Source: Microbacterium phyllosphaerae (GTDB taxonomy: Bacteria > Actinomycetota > Actinomycetes > Actinomycetales > Microbacteriaceae). Taken from it: a DNA stretch of 64,000 nt. The stretch's first letter is position 1. The number at the start of each line of letters is the position of its first letter. Shown here piece by piece: positions 1-12,266 of this stretch. The notes under the pieces were generated by a model. The model worked only from the letters and a program-made list of their open reading frames with translations. It did not search any database and was not told the origin of the DNA. The translations under genes were made by a program, and so were the position numbers. The DNA is taken from positions 2,294,001 to 2,358,000 of the forward strand of contig NZ_JAGIOA010000001.1 in the NCBI RefSeq assembly GCF_017876435.1, written 5' to 3'.

Positions 1-971
1 CCGGTAGCCGGGGATGCTGCACGATCGAGGACGCGCTCGACGCCCGGCGTGCGGCGGATCTGCTCGGCATCCCCTTCTACGTCTGGGACTTCTCCGAGCG
101 GTTCCGCGAAGACGTGATCGCCGATTTCGTCTCGGAGTACCAGGCGGGGCGCACCCCGAATCCCTGCATGCGCTGCAACGAGAAGATCAAGTTCGCCGCC
201 CTCCTCGAGCGTGCGATCGAGCTCGGCTTCGACGCGGTGTGCACAGGGCACTACGCCACCCTGATCCCGACGGATGCGGGCCTGGAGCTGCACCGCGCCG
301 CCGACAATGCGAAGGACCAGTCGTATGTGCTCGGCGTATTGACCGCCGAGCAGCTCGCCCACACATACTTCCCACTCGGTACGACACCCTCGAAGGCCGT
401 CGTGCGGGCGGAGGCGGCGGAGCGCGGGTTGACCGTCGCCCAGAAGCCCGACAGCCACGACATCTGCTTCATCCCCGACGGCGACACCCGTGGGTGGCTC
501 GCAGAGAAGGTCGGCACGGCGACGGGCGAGATCCTCGACCGCACGGGTGAGGTCGTGGGGTCGCACGAGGGTGCGCATGCGTTCACGGTGGGTCAGCGCC
601 GCGGCCTCAATCTCGGGGTTCCGGCCGCCGACGGCAAGCCGCGATTCGTCCTCGAAGTGCGACCCGTCTCGAACACGGTCGTGGTCGGCCCGAAGGAGGC
701 GCTCGCGATCCGCGAGATCGCCGGCGAGCGGTTCAGCTGGGCGGGAGCCGCGCCCGTCGATTCGGAGTTCGACTGCGAGGTGCAGATCCGCGCTCACGCC
801 GAGCCTGAGGTCGCTCGCGCCTTCGTCATATCCGAGGGCGTGCGCGTCGTCCCCGAGGAGCCGCTGAACGGCGTGGCACCGGGGCAGACGGCTGTCCTGT
901 ACGTCGGCACGCGCGTGCTCGGTCAGTTCACGATCGATCGCACGGTGTCGGCGGTTCCCGTCGACGCGTAG
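1..971 (+). CDS. mnmA: tRNA-specific 2-thiouridylase MnmA, 5' end missing
   Basis: MnmA puts the 2-thio group on wobble uridine 34 of Lys, Glu and Gln tRNAs in the cytoplasm, using ATP and sulfur from a desulfurase relay. The frame is open from base 3, so the N-terminal PP-loop (SGGVDS) lies before the window. Visible are the first catalytic Cys region ([14 protein letters not shown]), a GHYA segment and the second catalytic Cys in [12 protein letters not shown]-terminal beta-barrel follows, ending in a TAG at 969-971. The internal ATG at 114 is not the real start, because the homologous sequence continues upstream of it. ligA follows after 42 bp with its own promoter-like hexamer. The family assignment is firm; only the truncation limits it. 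Confidence 0.95.
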   Translation, partial: GSRGCCTIEDALDARRAADLLGIPFYVWDFSERFREDVIADFVSEYQAGRTPNPCMRCNEKIKFAALLERAIELGFDAVCTGHYATLIPTDAGLELHRAADNAKDQSYVLGVLTAEQLAHTYFPLGTTPSKAVVRAEAAERGLTVAQKPDSHDICFIPDGDTRGWLAEKVGTATGEILDRTGEVVGSHEGAHAFTVGQRRGLNLGVPAADGKPRFVLEVRPVSNTVVVGPKEALAIREIAGERFSWAGAAPVDSEFDCEVQIRAHAEPEVARAFVISEGVRVVPEEPLNGVAPGQTAVLYVGTRVLGQFTIDRTVSAVPVDA

Positions 972-1001
972 CGTCTGCCTCTGGATGTCGGTGGCCGCTC
1001 G

Positions 1002-3329
<2,328 letters not shown>

Positions 3330-3433
3330 CGCGTGAAGGTCGCGATCATCATCCCGGGGCGCTGCCGAGTGACGGCCGGAGCCACGCTCGTGCTCATCTG
3401 ACTAGGGAACCGCTTCTCGAGGTCGTCGAGCAG

Positions 3434-3449
3434 CTCACTCGCGAGTGAG
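3434..3449. repeat. perfect 16-bp palindrome between ligA and GNAT gene
   Basis: CTCACTCGCGAGTGAG equals its own reverse complement. It lies in the 140-bp gap between the convergent ligA and GNAT genes. It can form a 6-bp stem with a CGCG loop, so it may be a weak two-way terminator; a protein site is also possible. No T-tract follows on either strand. Confidence 0.35.
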
Positions 3450-3469
3450 TCGGCCACGGAACCGTGTGC

Positions 3470-3925
3470 TCAGGCCTCGGCGGTGCGCTGGAGCAGTGTC
3501 GGAGACCCGGCGTACTGCAGCCGTCGGTACAGCGATACCGCCCGTGCACTCGAGTGCACCGTGATCCGAAGGGCGCCGGCGTCTTCGGCGTGCCTGCTCG
3601 CCGCGTCGACGAGAGCGGTGCCGAGACCTTCACCGCGGTGCTCGGGAACCACGAAGACGCTCTGGATGTCCGCCGACAGGCGGGAGGTGGAACCGGGGCT
3701 CGGTACGCGGGGGAGCAGGGCGACCCAGGCGGCACCGATGATCACCCCGTCGTCGGTGCGGGCGACGAACGCCGAGTGGGTGTCGTGATGCGTCTCCCAC
3801 CAGGACGAGAGGTCGCTCACGAACGAGTCGAAGGCCTCGTCATCCGCGGGGTGGTCGGATCGGTCTCTCCACCTGACGCGCGCCAGCCCCCGGATGTCCC
3901 GGGAGCCGGCGCGCTCGATGTGCAC
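3470..3925 (-). CDS. GNAT family N-acetyltransferase
   Basis: This 151-aa protein is a single GNAT domain, which moves an acetyl group from acetyl-CoA to an amine. The acetyl-CoA pyrophosphate loop is visible as VPEHRGEGLGTALVD (Q/RxxGxG/A type) at about residues 93-107, after the beta-4 strand IQSVFVV. An ALRITVHSSARAVSLYRRLQY segment near 118-138 is the typical beta-5/alpha-4 end, where the Tyr often acts as general acid. The start is a GTG 11 nt after the stop of the upstream DEAD-box helicase gene, so the two are probably co-transcribed. The substrate cannot be told from sequence; it could be a small molecule or a protein. Confidence 0.85.
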   Translation of the reverse strand: MHIERAGSRDIRGLARVRWRDRSDHPADDEAFDSFVSDLSSWWETHHDTHSAFVARTDDGVIIGAAWVALLPRVPSPGSTSRLSADIQSVFVVPEHRGEGLGTALVDAASRHAEDAGALRITVHSSARAVSLYRRLQYAGSPTLLQRTAEA

Positions 3926-3936
3926 GTTCGTGCCTG

Positions 3937-5781
3937 TCAGTCCTTGTGGCGGGGCTTGCGGTACGGCTTCTCGCCTCGCTCGTCGTTGCGAGCCGGGCGC
4001 TCGTCCCGGTCGTATCGCGGGCGGTCGTCGCGGCGGTCGAACCCACCACGAGCGCCGTCACGAGGACCGTCGTTGCGACGGGCTCCCGGTCCGCGGTCCG
4101 GCTTGATCTCGATCAGACGGCCCGAGATGCGGGTGTCCTTGAGCTTGTCGAGCACCGACGAGTCGAGGTTCGCGGGCAGTTCGACGACGGTGAAGTCCGG
4201 GCGGATGTTGATGGCGCCGAAGTCGTCGCGACCGAGACCGCCCTCGTTCGCGAGGGCGCCGACGATCTGACGGGGCTCGACGCGGTGACGGCGTCCGACC
4301 TCGATACGGTACGGCTTGTAGTCGCCGCGCCCACGACGCTCGCGAGGCTCACGACTCTCACGACGATCGCCCTTGCTGTTCTCACGCGGCGGACGATTGT
4401 CGTACTCGACGGCCTTCGACAGCGGGTCATCGGCCGGGTCGAGCAGTAGAGGAGTGTCTCCCTGCGCGACGACAGCGAGAGCAGCAGCCACATTGGCCTC
4501 CGGCACATCGTGATTGCGCACGTAGTGGTCGATGACGTCGCGGAACTTCTCGATCCGCGCGGCATCGCCGAGAGCCGCCGTGATCGCGTCGTCGAACCTG
4601 GTGAGACGTGTGGTGTTCACGTCGTCCAGAGTCGGGAGCTGCATCTGCGTGGGCTGCTGACGCGTCGCCTTCTCGATGGACTTCAGCAGGTAGCGCTCAC
4701 GCGGCGTGATGAAGCTGATCGCGTCACCGGTACGACCGGCACGGCCCGTGCGACCGATGCGGTGCACGTAGGACTCGGTGTCGGTCGGGATGTCGAAGTT
4801 GACGACGTGGCTGATGCGCTCGACGTCGAGACCACGGGCCGCGACGTCGGTCGCGACGAGGATGTCGAGCTTGCTCGCCTTCAGCTGGTTGACGCTGCGC
4901 TCTCGCTGCACCTGGGGGACGTCGCCGTTGATCGCGGCAGCGGAGTATCCGCGAGCGCGGAGCTTCTCGGCCAGCGTCTCGGTCTCGTTCTTCGTGCGGA
5001 CGAACACGATCATGCCGTCGAAGTTCTCGACCTCGAGGATGCGGGTGAGCGCGTCGACCTTCTGCGCGTACGACACCACGAGATAGCGCTGCGTGATGTT
5101 CGTGCCGGTCGCGGTCTTCGACTTGATGCTGATCTCTTCGGGCTCGCGCAGGTACTTCTGCGCGAGGCGGCGGATCTGCGGAGGCATGGTCGCCGAGAAC
5201 AGGGCGACCTGCTTCTCCTCGGGCGTCTGCGCGAGGATCTGCTCGACGTCCTCAGCGAAGCCCATCTTCAGCATCTCGTCGGCCTCGTCGAGCACCAGGT
5301 ACTGCAGCTGCGACAGGTCGAGCGTGCCCTTGGCGAGGTGGTCCATGATGCGACCGGGGGTTCCGACGATCACATGCACGCCTCGGCGGAGCGCCGACAG
5401 CTGCACGCCGTAGCCCTGTCCGCCGTAGACGGGGAGGACGTGGACGCCCTTCATCTTCGAGGCGTACGACTCGAAAGCCTCGCAGACCTGTAGGGCGAGT
5501 TCGCGGGTGGGTGCGAGCACGAGGGCCTGCGGGGTCTTCTGCGATACATCGAGGCGCTCGAGGACGGGGAGCGCGAAGGCCGCGGTCTTTCCCGTTCCGG
5601 TCTGCGCCATGCCGACGACATCGCGACCCGAGAGGAGCGTCGGGATGGTCGCGGCCTGGATGGGGGAGGGGGTCTCGTAGCCGAGGTCCTTGATGGCCTT
5701 GAGGACGGGGCCGGTGATGCCGAGCTCCTCGAATCCAGGGGTCTCGGGGGCGTCGGTGGGCACAGCGTCTTCAGGAGTCAC
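3937..5781 (-). CDS. deaD: DEAD-box RNA helicase, DeaD/CsdA type
   Basis: An ATP-dependent RNA helicase likely to remodel structured RNA in ribosome assembly, mRNA decay or cold adaptation. The helicase core shows a Q motif near 36-42, Walker A AQTGTGKT (59-66), PTREL (91-95), DEAD (165-168), SAT (196-198) and HRIGRTGRAGR in motif VI. A DbpA-type RNA-binding fold follows at about 490-565 (YRIEVGRRHRVEPRQIVGAL onward). The last 50 residues are an Arg/Asp/Gly-rich tail ending KPRHKD, common in actinobacterial DeaD proteins and likely to bind RNA non-specifically. At 614 aa the length fits that subgroup. The GTG start has TACCCT 6 nt upstream. The GNAT gene follows 11 nt after its stop. Confidence 0.93.
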   Translation of the reverse strand: MTPEDAVPTDAPETPGFEELGITGPVLKAIKDLGYETPSPIQAATIPTLLSGRDVVGMAQTGTGKTAAFALPVLERLDVSQKTPQALVLAPTRELALQVCEAFESYASKMKGVHVLPVYGGQGYGVQLSALRRGVHVIVGTPGRIMDHLAKGTLDLSQLQYLVLDEADEMLKMGFAEDVEQILAQTPEEKQVALFSATMPPQIRRLAQKYLREPEEISIKSKTATGTNITQRYLVVSYAQKVDALTRILEVENFDGMIVFVRTKNETETLAEKLRARGYSAAAINGDVPQVQRERSVNQLKASKLDILVATDVAARGLDVERISHVVNFDIPTDTESYVHRIGRTGRAGRTGDAISFITPRERYLLKSIEKATRQQPTQMQLPTLDDVNTTRLTRFDDAITAALGDAARIEKFRDVIDHYVRNHDVPEANVAAALAVVAQGDTPLLLDPADDPLSKAVEYDNRPPRENSKGDRRESREPRERRGRGDYKPYRIEVGRRHRVEPRQIVGALANEGGLGRDDFGAINIRPDFTVVELPANLDSSVLDKLKDTRISGRLIEIKPDRGPGARRNDGPRDGARGGFDRRDDRPRYDRDERPARNDERGEKPYRKPRHKD

Positions 5782-5787
5782 TGACCA

Positions 5788-5793
5788 AGGGTA
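5788..5793 (-). promoter_or_regulatory. -10-like hexamer of deaD
   Basis: On the minus strand TACCCT lies 6 nt before the GTG of deaD. The acyl-CoA ligase stop is only about 36 nt upstream, so readthrough from that gene is also possible. Confidence 0.45.
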
Positions 5794-5828
5794 GCGCTTC
5801 GCGGGATTCCGCGCCTGTGAGGGCGCCC

Positions 5829-7529
5829 TCAGGAGCCGGATGTGAGGGCGAGGAGCCTCTCTTTGACCTGACGGCGCAGCACCTTGCCGATCAGGGACTT
5901 GGGCAGCTCATCGACGATGAAGATACGGCGGGGCACCTTGTACGGGGTGAGGATGCTGCGCGCGTACTCGCGGATCGCCTCGACATCGACATCCGAATCG
6001 CCGTCGACGACGATCGCCGCGACGACCTCCTCGCCCGAGTGATCGCTGGGGAGCCCGACGACGGCGGCATCCGAGACCTGAGGATGCTGACGCAGTGCGC
6101 TCTCGACCTCGGTGGGCGCGACATTGAATCCACCCGTGATGATGAGCTCCTTGATGCGGTCGACGATGCGGATGAAGCCTGCGTCGTCGACTGTGACGAT
6201 GTCGCCGGTGCGGAACCACCCATCCACGAAGACGGCCTCGGTCTCCTCCGGCTTGCCGTAGTACCCGGTGAACACCTGGGGCCCGCGTACGAGGAGTTCG
6301 CCGGCGGATCCTGAAGGCATATCGACGGTCGGATTCTCCGGATCGACCACGCGGCACTCGGTGCCGGGCAGCGGCAGCCCGACGGTTCCGGGCACGCGAT
6401 TGTCCGCGACGGGGTTCGCCATCAGCACCGGCGAGCACTCGCTGAGTCCGTAGCCCTCGACGAGGAATCCGTGGGTCGCCGCCTCGAACGGGACGACGAG
6501 CTCGTGCGGCAGCGCCATCGCACCCGAGATCGCGACCTCGATGCCGTCGAGCGATACGCCCTTGGCATTCGCGGCCGCCAGCAGCCGGTCGGCGATCGGA
6601 GGCACCAGAGGCAGGAAGGTCGCGGGGTGCTTCTTCATCACATCGAGCACGAGGTCGGGGTCGAACTTCGGGAAGAGCACGAGTCGTGCGCCCATGGACA
6701 TCGCGAAGGTCAGGCAGAGCGTCAGACCGTAGGCGTGGAACATCGGGAGCACCGCGTAGACGACGCATCCCTTGCCCCGCTGGATCGACGGCACCCAGGC
6801 CTGCGACTGTGCGGCGTTCGCCAGCAGGTTGTGGTGTGTCAGAGCTGCGCCCTTCGGCGTGCCCGTGGTGCCGGAGGTGTACTGGATGATGGCGAGGTCG
6901 TCGGTGGCTGGCTTCGGGTGCGATGCCGGGAGAGGCACGGACTGAACCAGCGAGTCCCAGGTGACCGTCCCACGCACCTTCTCCGTGAGGGCCGCGCGCG
7001 ACTCTCGGGCCTTCGCGACCGGAAGTCGCAGCGCGACCCGCGTGAGGAACGGCATCGCGCGAGTGACATCCACCGAGATCAGGTTCGCCACCGAGAGGTC
7101 GGCTGGGAACTCCTGCACCGTCGAGACGACCTTGTTCCACACGATCGCATGCTTCGCACCATGGTCTTCGAACTGTTTGCGCAGCTCCCGCGGTGTGTAG
7201 AGCGGGTTGTGCTCGACGACGACAGCGCCGAGGCGCAGCACGGCGTAGAACGCCACGATGTGCTGTGGGCAGTTCGGAAGGACGATCGCAACCGGGTCGC
7301 CCGCCCGCACCCCGAGATCCCGCAGGCCCGAGGCGGCGCGGGCGATCGCTTCCTGCAGCTCCGAGTACGTCGTCTCGCGCCCGAAGAACTGCAGGGCGGG
7401 AGCGTCCGGGTAATCGCGAGCGGATGCGGCGACGATGTCGACCAGGGATCCGGTCACGGGGGAGAGGTCTTCCGGGACGCCTTCGGCGTAGCTGGCGACC
7501 CACGGACGAGGAGGCTGATACGAGCTCAC
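5829..7529 (-). CDS. AMP-forming long-chain acyl-CoA ligase (FadD-like)
   Basis: This 566-aa enzyme should activate a carboxylic acid, probably a fatty acid, to its CoA thioester through an acyl-adenylate. The adenylate-forming signature YTSGTTGTPKG is at residues 217-227. Further on are YGLSECSPV (A5-type motif), GELLVRGPQVFTGYY, the hinge region with WFRTGDIVTVDDAGFIRIVDR, and the catalytic-lysine end LPKSLIGKVLRRQVKERL. There are no signal or membrane segments, so it acts in the cytoplasm. The GTG start fits TATGCT 6 nt upstream. The chain length preferred cannot be read from sequence; medium-chain or aryl acids are alternatives. Confidence 0.9.
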   Translation of the reverse strand: MSSYQPPRPWVASYAEGVPEDLSPVTGSLVDIVAASARDYPDAPALQFFGRETTYSELQEAIARAASGLRDLGVRAGDPVAIVLPNCPQHIVAFYAVLRLGAVVVEHNPLYTPRELRKQFEDHGAKHAIVWNKVVSTVQEFPADLSVANLISVDVTRAMPFLTRVALRLPVAKARESRAALTEKVRGTVTWDSLVQSVPLPASHPKPATDDLAIIQYTSGTTGTPKGAALTHHNLLANAAQSQAWVPSIQRGKGCVVYAVLPMFHAYGLTLCLTFAMSMGARLVLFPKFDPDLVLDVMKKHPATFLPLVPPIADRLLAAANAKGVSLDGIEVAISGAMALPHELVVPFEAATHGFLVEGYGLSECSPVLMANPVADNRVPGTVGLPLPGTECRVVDPENPTVDMPSGSAGELLVRGPQVFTGYYGKPEETEAVFVDGWFRTGDIVTVDDAGFIRIVDRIKELIITGGFNVAPTEVESALRQHPQVSDAAVVGLPSDHSGEEVVAAIVVDGDSDVDVEAIREYARSILTPYKVPRRIFIVDELPKSLIGKVLRRQVKERLLALTSGS

Positions 7530-7535
7530 CCGCCC

Positions 7536-7541
7536 AGCATA
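7536..7541 (-). promoter_or_regulatory. -10-like hexamer of the acyl-CoA ligase gene
   Basis: TATGCT on the minus strand is followed by 6 nt and then the GTG start. It sits about 45 bp from the gatC hexamer on the other strand, so the short gap holds two divergent promoters. Confidence 0.5.
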
Positions 7542-7585
7542 GGGCGGGCGTCGCCGGACTGCAGGGACTCGGCGGGCACGGCAAC

Positions 7586-7591
7586 TAGACT
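7586..7591 (+). promoter_or_regulatory. -10-like hexamer of gatCAB
   Basis: TAGACT, 6 nt, then the GTG of gatC. It would drive the whole gatCAB operon. Confidence 0.55.
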
Positions 7592-7597
7592 CGGGGT

Positions 7598-7897
7598 GTG
7601 TCTGAAATCACCCCTGATCTTGTGCGCCATCTCGGCGTGCTCGCGCGCATCCAGCTCAACGACGACGAGGTGACGAGGCTCACGGGCCAGCTCGACGCCA
7701 TCGTCGACAACATCGCCAAGGTGTCGGAGGTCGCAAGCCCCGACGTCGCCGCGACGAGTCATCCGATCCCGCTGAGCAACGTCTACCGCCCCGACGTGGT
7801 GGGCGAGACCCTCACGCATGAGCAGGTGCTCCAGAACGCGCCGGACCAGGCGGACGGCCGGTTCCGCGTCACCGCGATCCTGGGAGAAGAGCAGTGA
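7598..7897 (+). CDS. gatC: Asp/Glu-tRNA amidotransferase subunit GatC
   Basis: GatC is the small (99 aa) subunit that clamps GatA to GatB. The GatCAB complex converts Glu-tRNA(Gln), and where needed Asp-tRNA(Asn), into the correctly amidated form, supplying Gln-tRNA in bacteria without GlnRS. The sequence has the family's N-terminal helix ([20 protein letters not shown]) and the conserved C-terminal region with RPD and [11 protein letters not shown]. The stop overlaps the gatA start by 4 nt (GTGA), a sign of translational coupling. The GTG start is set by the hexamer 6 nt before it. Confidence 0.96.
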   Translation: MSEITPDLVRHLGVLARIQLNDDEVTRLTGQLDAIVDNIAKVSEVASPDVAATSHPIPLSNVYRPDVVGETLTHEQVLQNAPDQADGRFRVTAILGEEQ

Positions 7898-9411
7898 GCG
7901 ACATCATCCGCATGACCGCGGCGGAGCTTGCGGACAAGCTCGCCAGCCGCGAGATCTCGAGCGTCGAGGCGACTCGCGCTCACCTCGACCGGATCGCCGC
8001 CGTCGACGGCGACGTCCATGCCTTCCTGCACGTCAACGAGGGCGCGCTCGATGCCGCCGCGGCCGTCGACGCGCGGCGTGCGGCGGGCGAGCAGCTCGGA
8101 CCGATCGCCGGCGTGCCCCTGGCGATCAAGGACGTGCTCGTCACGACCGACCAGCCGACCACGAGCGGTTCGCGGATCCTTGAGGGCTACCGCTCGCCGT
8201 ACGACGCCACTGTCGTCGCCCGCTCGCGTGCAGCCGGACTGATCCCGCTCGGCAAGACCAACATGGACGAGTTCGCGATGGGGTCCTCCACCGAGCACTC
8301 CGCGTACGGCCCCACCCGCAACCCGTGGGATCTCGACCGGATCCCCGGCGGCTCGGGCGGCGGATCCGCGGCTGCGGTGGCCGCTTTCGAGGCACCCCTC
8401 GCTCTCGGTTCGGACACGGGTGGCTCGATCCGCCAGCCCGCTCATGTGACCGGCACGGTGGGCGTGAAGCCGACCTACGGCGGCGTGAGCCGCTACGGCG
8501 CGATCGCCCTCGCCTCGAGCCTCGACCAGGTCGGACCCGTGAGCCGCACGGTGCTCGACGCCGGTCTGCTGCACGACGCCATCGGCGGCCACGACCCGAA
8601 GGACTCCACGTCGCTGCGCGACGAGTGGCCCTCATTCGCGGACGCGGCTCGTGAGGGTGCCCGCGGAGACGTGCTCAAGGGGCTCAGGGTCGGCGTGATC
8701 CGCGAGCTGCCCGACAGCGGATTCCAGGCCGGTGTGGCGGAGTCGTTCCGCAGCGCACTCGCACTGATGGAGGCGCAGGGAGCGGAGATCGTCGAGATCG
8801 GCGCTCCGCACTTCGAATACGGTGTCGCCGCGTACTACCTGATCCTCCCCGCCGAGGCCTCCAGCAATCTGGCGAAGTTCGACTCGGTGCGCTTCGGCCT
8901 GCGCGTGACCCCCGACGGCAACCCGACGGTCGAGGATGTCATGTCGGCGACGCGTGACGCCGGCTTCGGCGACGAGGTCAAGCGCCGCATCATCCTCGGC
9001 ACCTACGCGCTGTCGGCCGGATACTACGACGCCTACTACGGCAGCGCGCAGAAGGTCCGCACGCTCATCCAGCAGGACTTCGCCCAGGCGTTCGCCGAGG
9101 TGGACGTCATCGCGACGCCGTCGGCTCCGACGACCGCGTTCAAGATCGGCGAGAAGATCGACGACCCGCTGCAGATGTACCTCAACGACATCACGACTAT
9201 CCCGGTGAACCTCGCCGGTGTTCCCGGCATCTCGATCCCGAGCGGCCTGGCCGCGGAAGACGGTCTTCCCGTCGGCATCCAGTTCATCGCACCGGCACGA
9301 GAGGACGCGCGACTCTACAAGGTCGGCGCCGCCGTCGAGACTCTGCTGGTCGACTCGTGGGGTGCGCCGCTCCTCACCCGTGCACCCCAGCTCGCAGGAG
9401 GGAACCGCTGA
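7894..9411 (+). CDS. gatA: Asp/Glu-tRNA amidotransferase subunit GatA
   Basis: GatA is the glutaminase subunit: it releases ammonia from glutamine and passes it through a tunnel to GatB. The amidase-signature Ser-cisSer-Lys triad is complete: K79 (PLAIKDV), S154 (PGGSGGGS) and S178 ([11 protein letters not shown]). The numbering matches well-studied GatA proteins. At 505 aa it is of normal length. It begins with GTG overlapping the gatC stop, and its TGA shares one base with the gatB ATG (TGATG), so all three subunits are translated as a set. Confidence 0.97.
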   Translation: MSDIIRMTAAELADKLASREISSVEATRAHLDRIAAVDGDVHAFLHVNEGALDAAAAVDARRAAGEQLGPIAGVPLAIKDVLVTTDQPTTSGSRILEGYRSPYDATVVARSRAAGLIPLGKTNMDEFAMGSSTEHSAYGPTRNPWDLDRIPGGSGGGSAAAVAAFEAPLALGSDTGGSIRQPAHVTGTVGVKPTYGGVSRYGAIALASSLDQVGPVSRTVLDAGLLHDAIGGHDPKDSTSLRDEWPSFADAAREGARGDVLKGLRVGVIRELPDSGFQAGVAESFRSALALMEAQGAEIVEIGAPHFEYGVAAYYLILPAEASSNLAKFDSVRFGLRVTPDGNPTVEDVMSATRDAGFGDEVKRRIILGTYALSAGYYDAYYGSAQKVRTLIQQDFAQAFAEVDVIATPSAPTTAFKIGEKIDDPLQMYLNDITTIPVNLAGVPGISIPSGLAAEDGLPVGIQFIAPAREDARLYKVGAAVETLLVDSWGAPLLTRAPQLAGGNR

Positions 9412-10925
9412 TGGCCACCGCAAAGCTCATGGACTTCGACAAGGCTCTCGAGATGTTCGAGCCCGTCCTCGGGTTCGAGGTGCACGTCGAGCTCAACACG
9501 AACACGAAGATGTTCTCGGACGCGCCGAACCCGGCCAACGAGCTCTATCACGCGGCCGAACCGAACACGCTGATCGCGCCCGTCGACCTCGGTCTTCCGG
9601 GCTCGCTCCCCGTCGTCAACGAGACGGCGATCAGGTCGTCGATCAGCCTGGGGCTTGCGCTCGGCTGCTCGATCGCCCCGTCGAGCCGATTCGCGCGGAA
9701 GAACTACTTCTACCCCGATCTCGGCAAGAACTACCAGATCTCGCAGTTCGACGAGCCGATCGCCTTCGAAGGATCCGTCGAGGTCGAGCTCGAAGACGGC
9801 ACGATCGTGCAGATCCCGATCGAGCGCGCGCACATGGAGGAGGATGCGGGCAAGCTCACCCACATGGGCGGCGCGACCGGTCGCATCCAGGGCGCGGAAT
9901 ACTCGCTCGTCGACTACAACCGTGCGGGCGTGCCGCTCGTCGAGATCGTCACGAAGACGATCTTCGGCACTGAGCATCGTGCCCCCGAGGTCGCCAAGGC
10001 CTACGTCGCGACGATCCGAGACATCGTGCGCAGCCTCGGGATCTCCGAGGCTCGCCTGGAGCGCGGAAACCTGCGTTGCGACGCCAACGTGTCGCTGCGT
10101 CCCCGTGGTCAGGAGAAGCTCGGTACCCGCACGGAGACGAAGAACGTCAACTCGATGCGGTCGGTCGAGCGAGCGGTCCGGTACGAGATCCAGCGTCAGG
10201 CACAGATCCTCGCCGACGGCGGGACGATCACACAGGAGACGCGGCACTGGCATGAGGACACCGGAACGACCTCGCCGGGTCGCCCGAAGTCGGACGCCGA
10301 TGACTACCGCTACTTCCCCGAGCCCGATCTGGTTCCGGTCGAGCCGGCCCCCGAGCTGATCGAGGCGCTGCGCGCCGAGCTCCCGGAGCAGCCGGTCGCC
10401 CGCCGACGTCGTCTGATGGCCGAGTGGGGCTTCACCGACCTCGAGTTCCAGGACGTGCGCAACGGCGGTCTCCTCGACGTCGTCGTCGCGACCATCGAGG
10501 CGGGCGCCACTCCTGCCACCGCGCGCAAGTGGTGGACGGGTGAGATCACCCGCCTCGCCAACGCGCAGGAGAAGGACGCGACCGAGCTCGTATCGCCCGA
10601 GAACGTCGCCGCCCTGCAGAAGCTCGTGGATGCCGGAACCCTCACCGACAAGCTGGCTCGTCAGGTGCTCGAGGGCGTCATCGCGGGCGAAGGCACGCCG
10701 CAGGAAGTCGTCGACAGCCGCGGACTCGCCGTCGTCTCGGACGACGGTGCGCTGATCGCCGCGATCGACGAGGCCCTCGCTGCACAGCCCGACGTGCTCG
10801 CGAAGATCAAGGACGGCAAGGTCCAGGCGGCCGGCGCCGTCATCGGCGCCGTGATGAAGGCGATGAAGGCCCAGGCGGATGCCGCCAGGGTCCGCGAACT
10901 CGTCCTCGAGCGCGCTGCGCAGTGA
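9411..10925 (+). CDS. gatB: Asp/Glu-tRNA amidotransferase subunit GatB
   Basis: GatB (504 aa) binds the mischarged tRNA, activates the side-chain carboxylate with ATP and amidates it with ammonia from GatA. The cradle domain begins with [11 protein letters not shown] and includes [24 protein letters not shown] and [20 protein letters not shown] and the [14 protein letters not shown] tail (YqeY-like) follow. The ATG at 9411 is chosen because AGGAGG lies about 8 nt upstream and the frame's earlier start at 9357 would reach back into gatA. A strong hairpin follows the stop, so the operon probably ends here. Confidence 0.97.
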   Translation: MATAKLMDFDKALEMFEPVLGFEVHVELNTNTKMFSDAPNPANELYHAAEPNTLIAPVDLGLPGSLPVVNETAIRSSISLGLALGCSIAPSSRFARKNYFYPDLGKNYQISQFDEPIAFEGSVEVELEDGTIVQIPIERAHMEEDAGKLTHMGGATGRIQGAEYSLVDYNRAGVPLVEIVTKTIFGTEHRAPEVAKAYVATIRDIVRSLGISEARLERGNLRCDANVSLRPRGQEKLGTRTETKNVNSMRSVERAVRYEIQRQAQILADGGTITQETRHWHEDTGTTSPGRPKSDADDYRYFPEPDLVPVEPAPELIEALRAELPEQPVARRRRLMAEWGFTDLEFQDVRNGGLLDVVVATIEAGATPATARKWWTGEITRLANAQEKDATELVSPENVAALQKLVDAGTLTDKLARQVLEGVIAGEGTPQEVVDSRGLAVVSDDGALIAAIDEALAAQPDVLAKIKDGKVQAAGAVIGAVMKAMKAQADAARVRELVLERAAQ

Positions 10926-10931
10926 CCGCAT

Positions 10932-10961
10932 CCCCCGGGCCTCATGTCTGAGGTCCGGGGG
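10932..10961 (+). terminator. hairpin terminator after gatB
   Basis: A 13-bp stem (CCCCCGGGCCTCA with TGAGGTCCGGGGG, one G-T pair) closes a TGTC loop, beginning 6 nt after the gatB stop. No T-tract follows, which is common for terminators in high-GC actinobacteria. Its 3' arm also supplies the G-rich stretch just before dinB. Confidence 0.7.
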
Positions 10962-10972
10962 AGAATGGTCTC

Positions 10973-12229
10973 ATGGGACACGGTGACGGCAGAGGGCGCA
11001 TCGTGTCGTCCGCCGACGCTGACGACACCGGTACGAGCATCCTGCACGTCGACATGGACGCGTTCTATGCGGCGGTCGAGGTGCTCGACGATCCGAGTCT
11101 TCGCGGGCTCCCGCTGATCATCGGCGCGCCCGACGGCCGGTCCGTCGTGTCGAGTGCCTCCTACGAGGCTCGTCGGTACGGAGTCCGCGCCGCGATGCCG
11201 GTGTCGCAGGCGATTCGGCTCTGTCCGTCGGCGAGGGTCGTGCCGCCGCATTTCCACCGCTACCAGGCGGTGTCACGCCAGGTGATGGGAATCTTCGAAT
11301 CGATCACTCCGTTGGTCGAGCCTCTCTCGGTCGACGAGGCGTTCCTCGACGTGCGTGGTGTCCGGCGGCTGTGGGGGAGTCCCGTGCAGATCGCCAGGCT
11401 CGTGCGTGAGCGGGTGAGCGACGAGGTCGGCATCACCTGCAGTGTCGGCGTCGCGGCCACCAAGCACGTCGCGAAGATGGCGTCGACGATCTCCAAACCC
11501 GACGGCATGCTCGTCGTCGCCGCATCCGAGACGCAGGACTTCCTCGACCCTCGACCGGTGCGGGCGATGTGGGGCGTGGGCCCGAAGGCCGCCGAGGCCC
11601 TGGAGGGGCGCGGCATCCGCACCATCCGCGACATTCGCACGTCGTCGATCGACATGCTCGACCGAGCGGTCGGTCCGGCGCTGACCGCTCGGCTCGTGCA
11701 GCTGTCTCGGGGCGAGGACGCGCGCGCGGTCGAGACCGAGCGCATCGAGAAGAGCATCGGTCATGAAGAGACCTTCGACACCGATGTCACCGACCGCACG
11801 TACCTGCGTGCCGAACTGCTCAGGCTGGCTGATCGCGTCGCCGCACGTCTGCGCAAGGCCGGCTGGGAGACGTCGACGGTCGCGATCAAGATCAGGTTCG
11901 ACGACTTCCGCACCCTGAGTCGGTCGCAGACCCTCGCCGAGCCCACGGCGGTCGGTCGACGGATCGGCGAGGCGGCACAGGCACTGTTCGAGCAGATCGA
12001 CCGTCGCGATCCCGTACGACTCGTCGGTGTGCGCGCCGAGAAACTGCGACCGGCAGGCGGCGGCGGTATCGGGCTGTGGGACGACGATGAGGACTGGCGA
12101 CGGGTCGAGGGCGCGGTGGACGATGCGGTCGCGCGTTTCGGCTCGGCGATGATCGGTCGCGCCAGACACATCGGCCGTGGTGAGGGGCGAGGAGCAGCTC
12201 AGCACCCGAAGGCGCACGGGCTGGATTGA
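10973..12229 (+). CDS. dinB: DNA polymerase IV (Y family)
   Basis: DinB copies past damaged template bases with low fidelity. The palm holds the metal-binding acids in HVDMDAFYAAVE (about residues 23-34) and SVDEAFLDV (about 116-124). The fingers contain YEARRYGVRAAMP, the helix-hairpin-helix thumb has SVGVAATKHVAKMAS and WGVGPKAAEAL, and a little-finger domain runs from about 260 to 350. The 418 aa length is normal. The end carries no clear beta-clamp motif that I could identify with confidence. The ATG at 10973 has GGGGGAG upstream; a GTG at 11003 is a shorter alternative. I see no convincing LexA box in the short gap before it. Confidence 0.93.
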   Translation: MGHGDGRGRIVSSADADDTGTSILHVDMDAFYAAVEVLDDPSLRGLPLIIGAPDGRSVVSSASYEARRYGVRAAMPVSQAIRLCPSARVVPPHFHRYQAVSRQVMGIFESITPLVEPLSVDEAFLDVRGVRRLWGSPVQIARLVRERVSDEVGITCSVGVAATKHVAKMASTISKPDGMLVVAASETQDFLDPRPVRAMWGVGPKAAEALEGRGIRTIRDIRTSSIDMLDRAVGPALTARLVQLSRGEDARAVETERIEKSIGHEETFDTDVTDRTYLRAELLRLADRVAARLRKAGWETSTVAIKIRFDDFRTLSRSQTLAEPTAVGRRIGEAAQALFEQIDRRDPVRLVGVRAEKLRPAGGGGIGLWDDDEDWRRVEGAVDDAVARFGSAMIGRARHIGRGEGRGAAQHPKAHGLD

Positions 12230-12254
12230 CCCTTCCGTGGCTCGATTCCTGGGC

Positions 12255-12260
12255 TAGCGT
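12255..12260 (+). promoter_or_regulatory. -10-like hexamer of the GerW-like gene
   Basis: TAGCGT, 6 nt, then ATG at 12267. Confidence 0.5.
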
Positions 12261-12266
12261 GGAGCC

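Noticed and set aside
9315..10931. 538-aa open frame opposite gatB
   Set aside because: It mirrors gatB and has no recognisable domain; long antisense frames are expected at this GC content.
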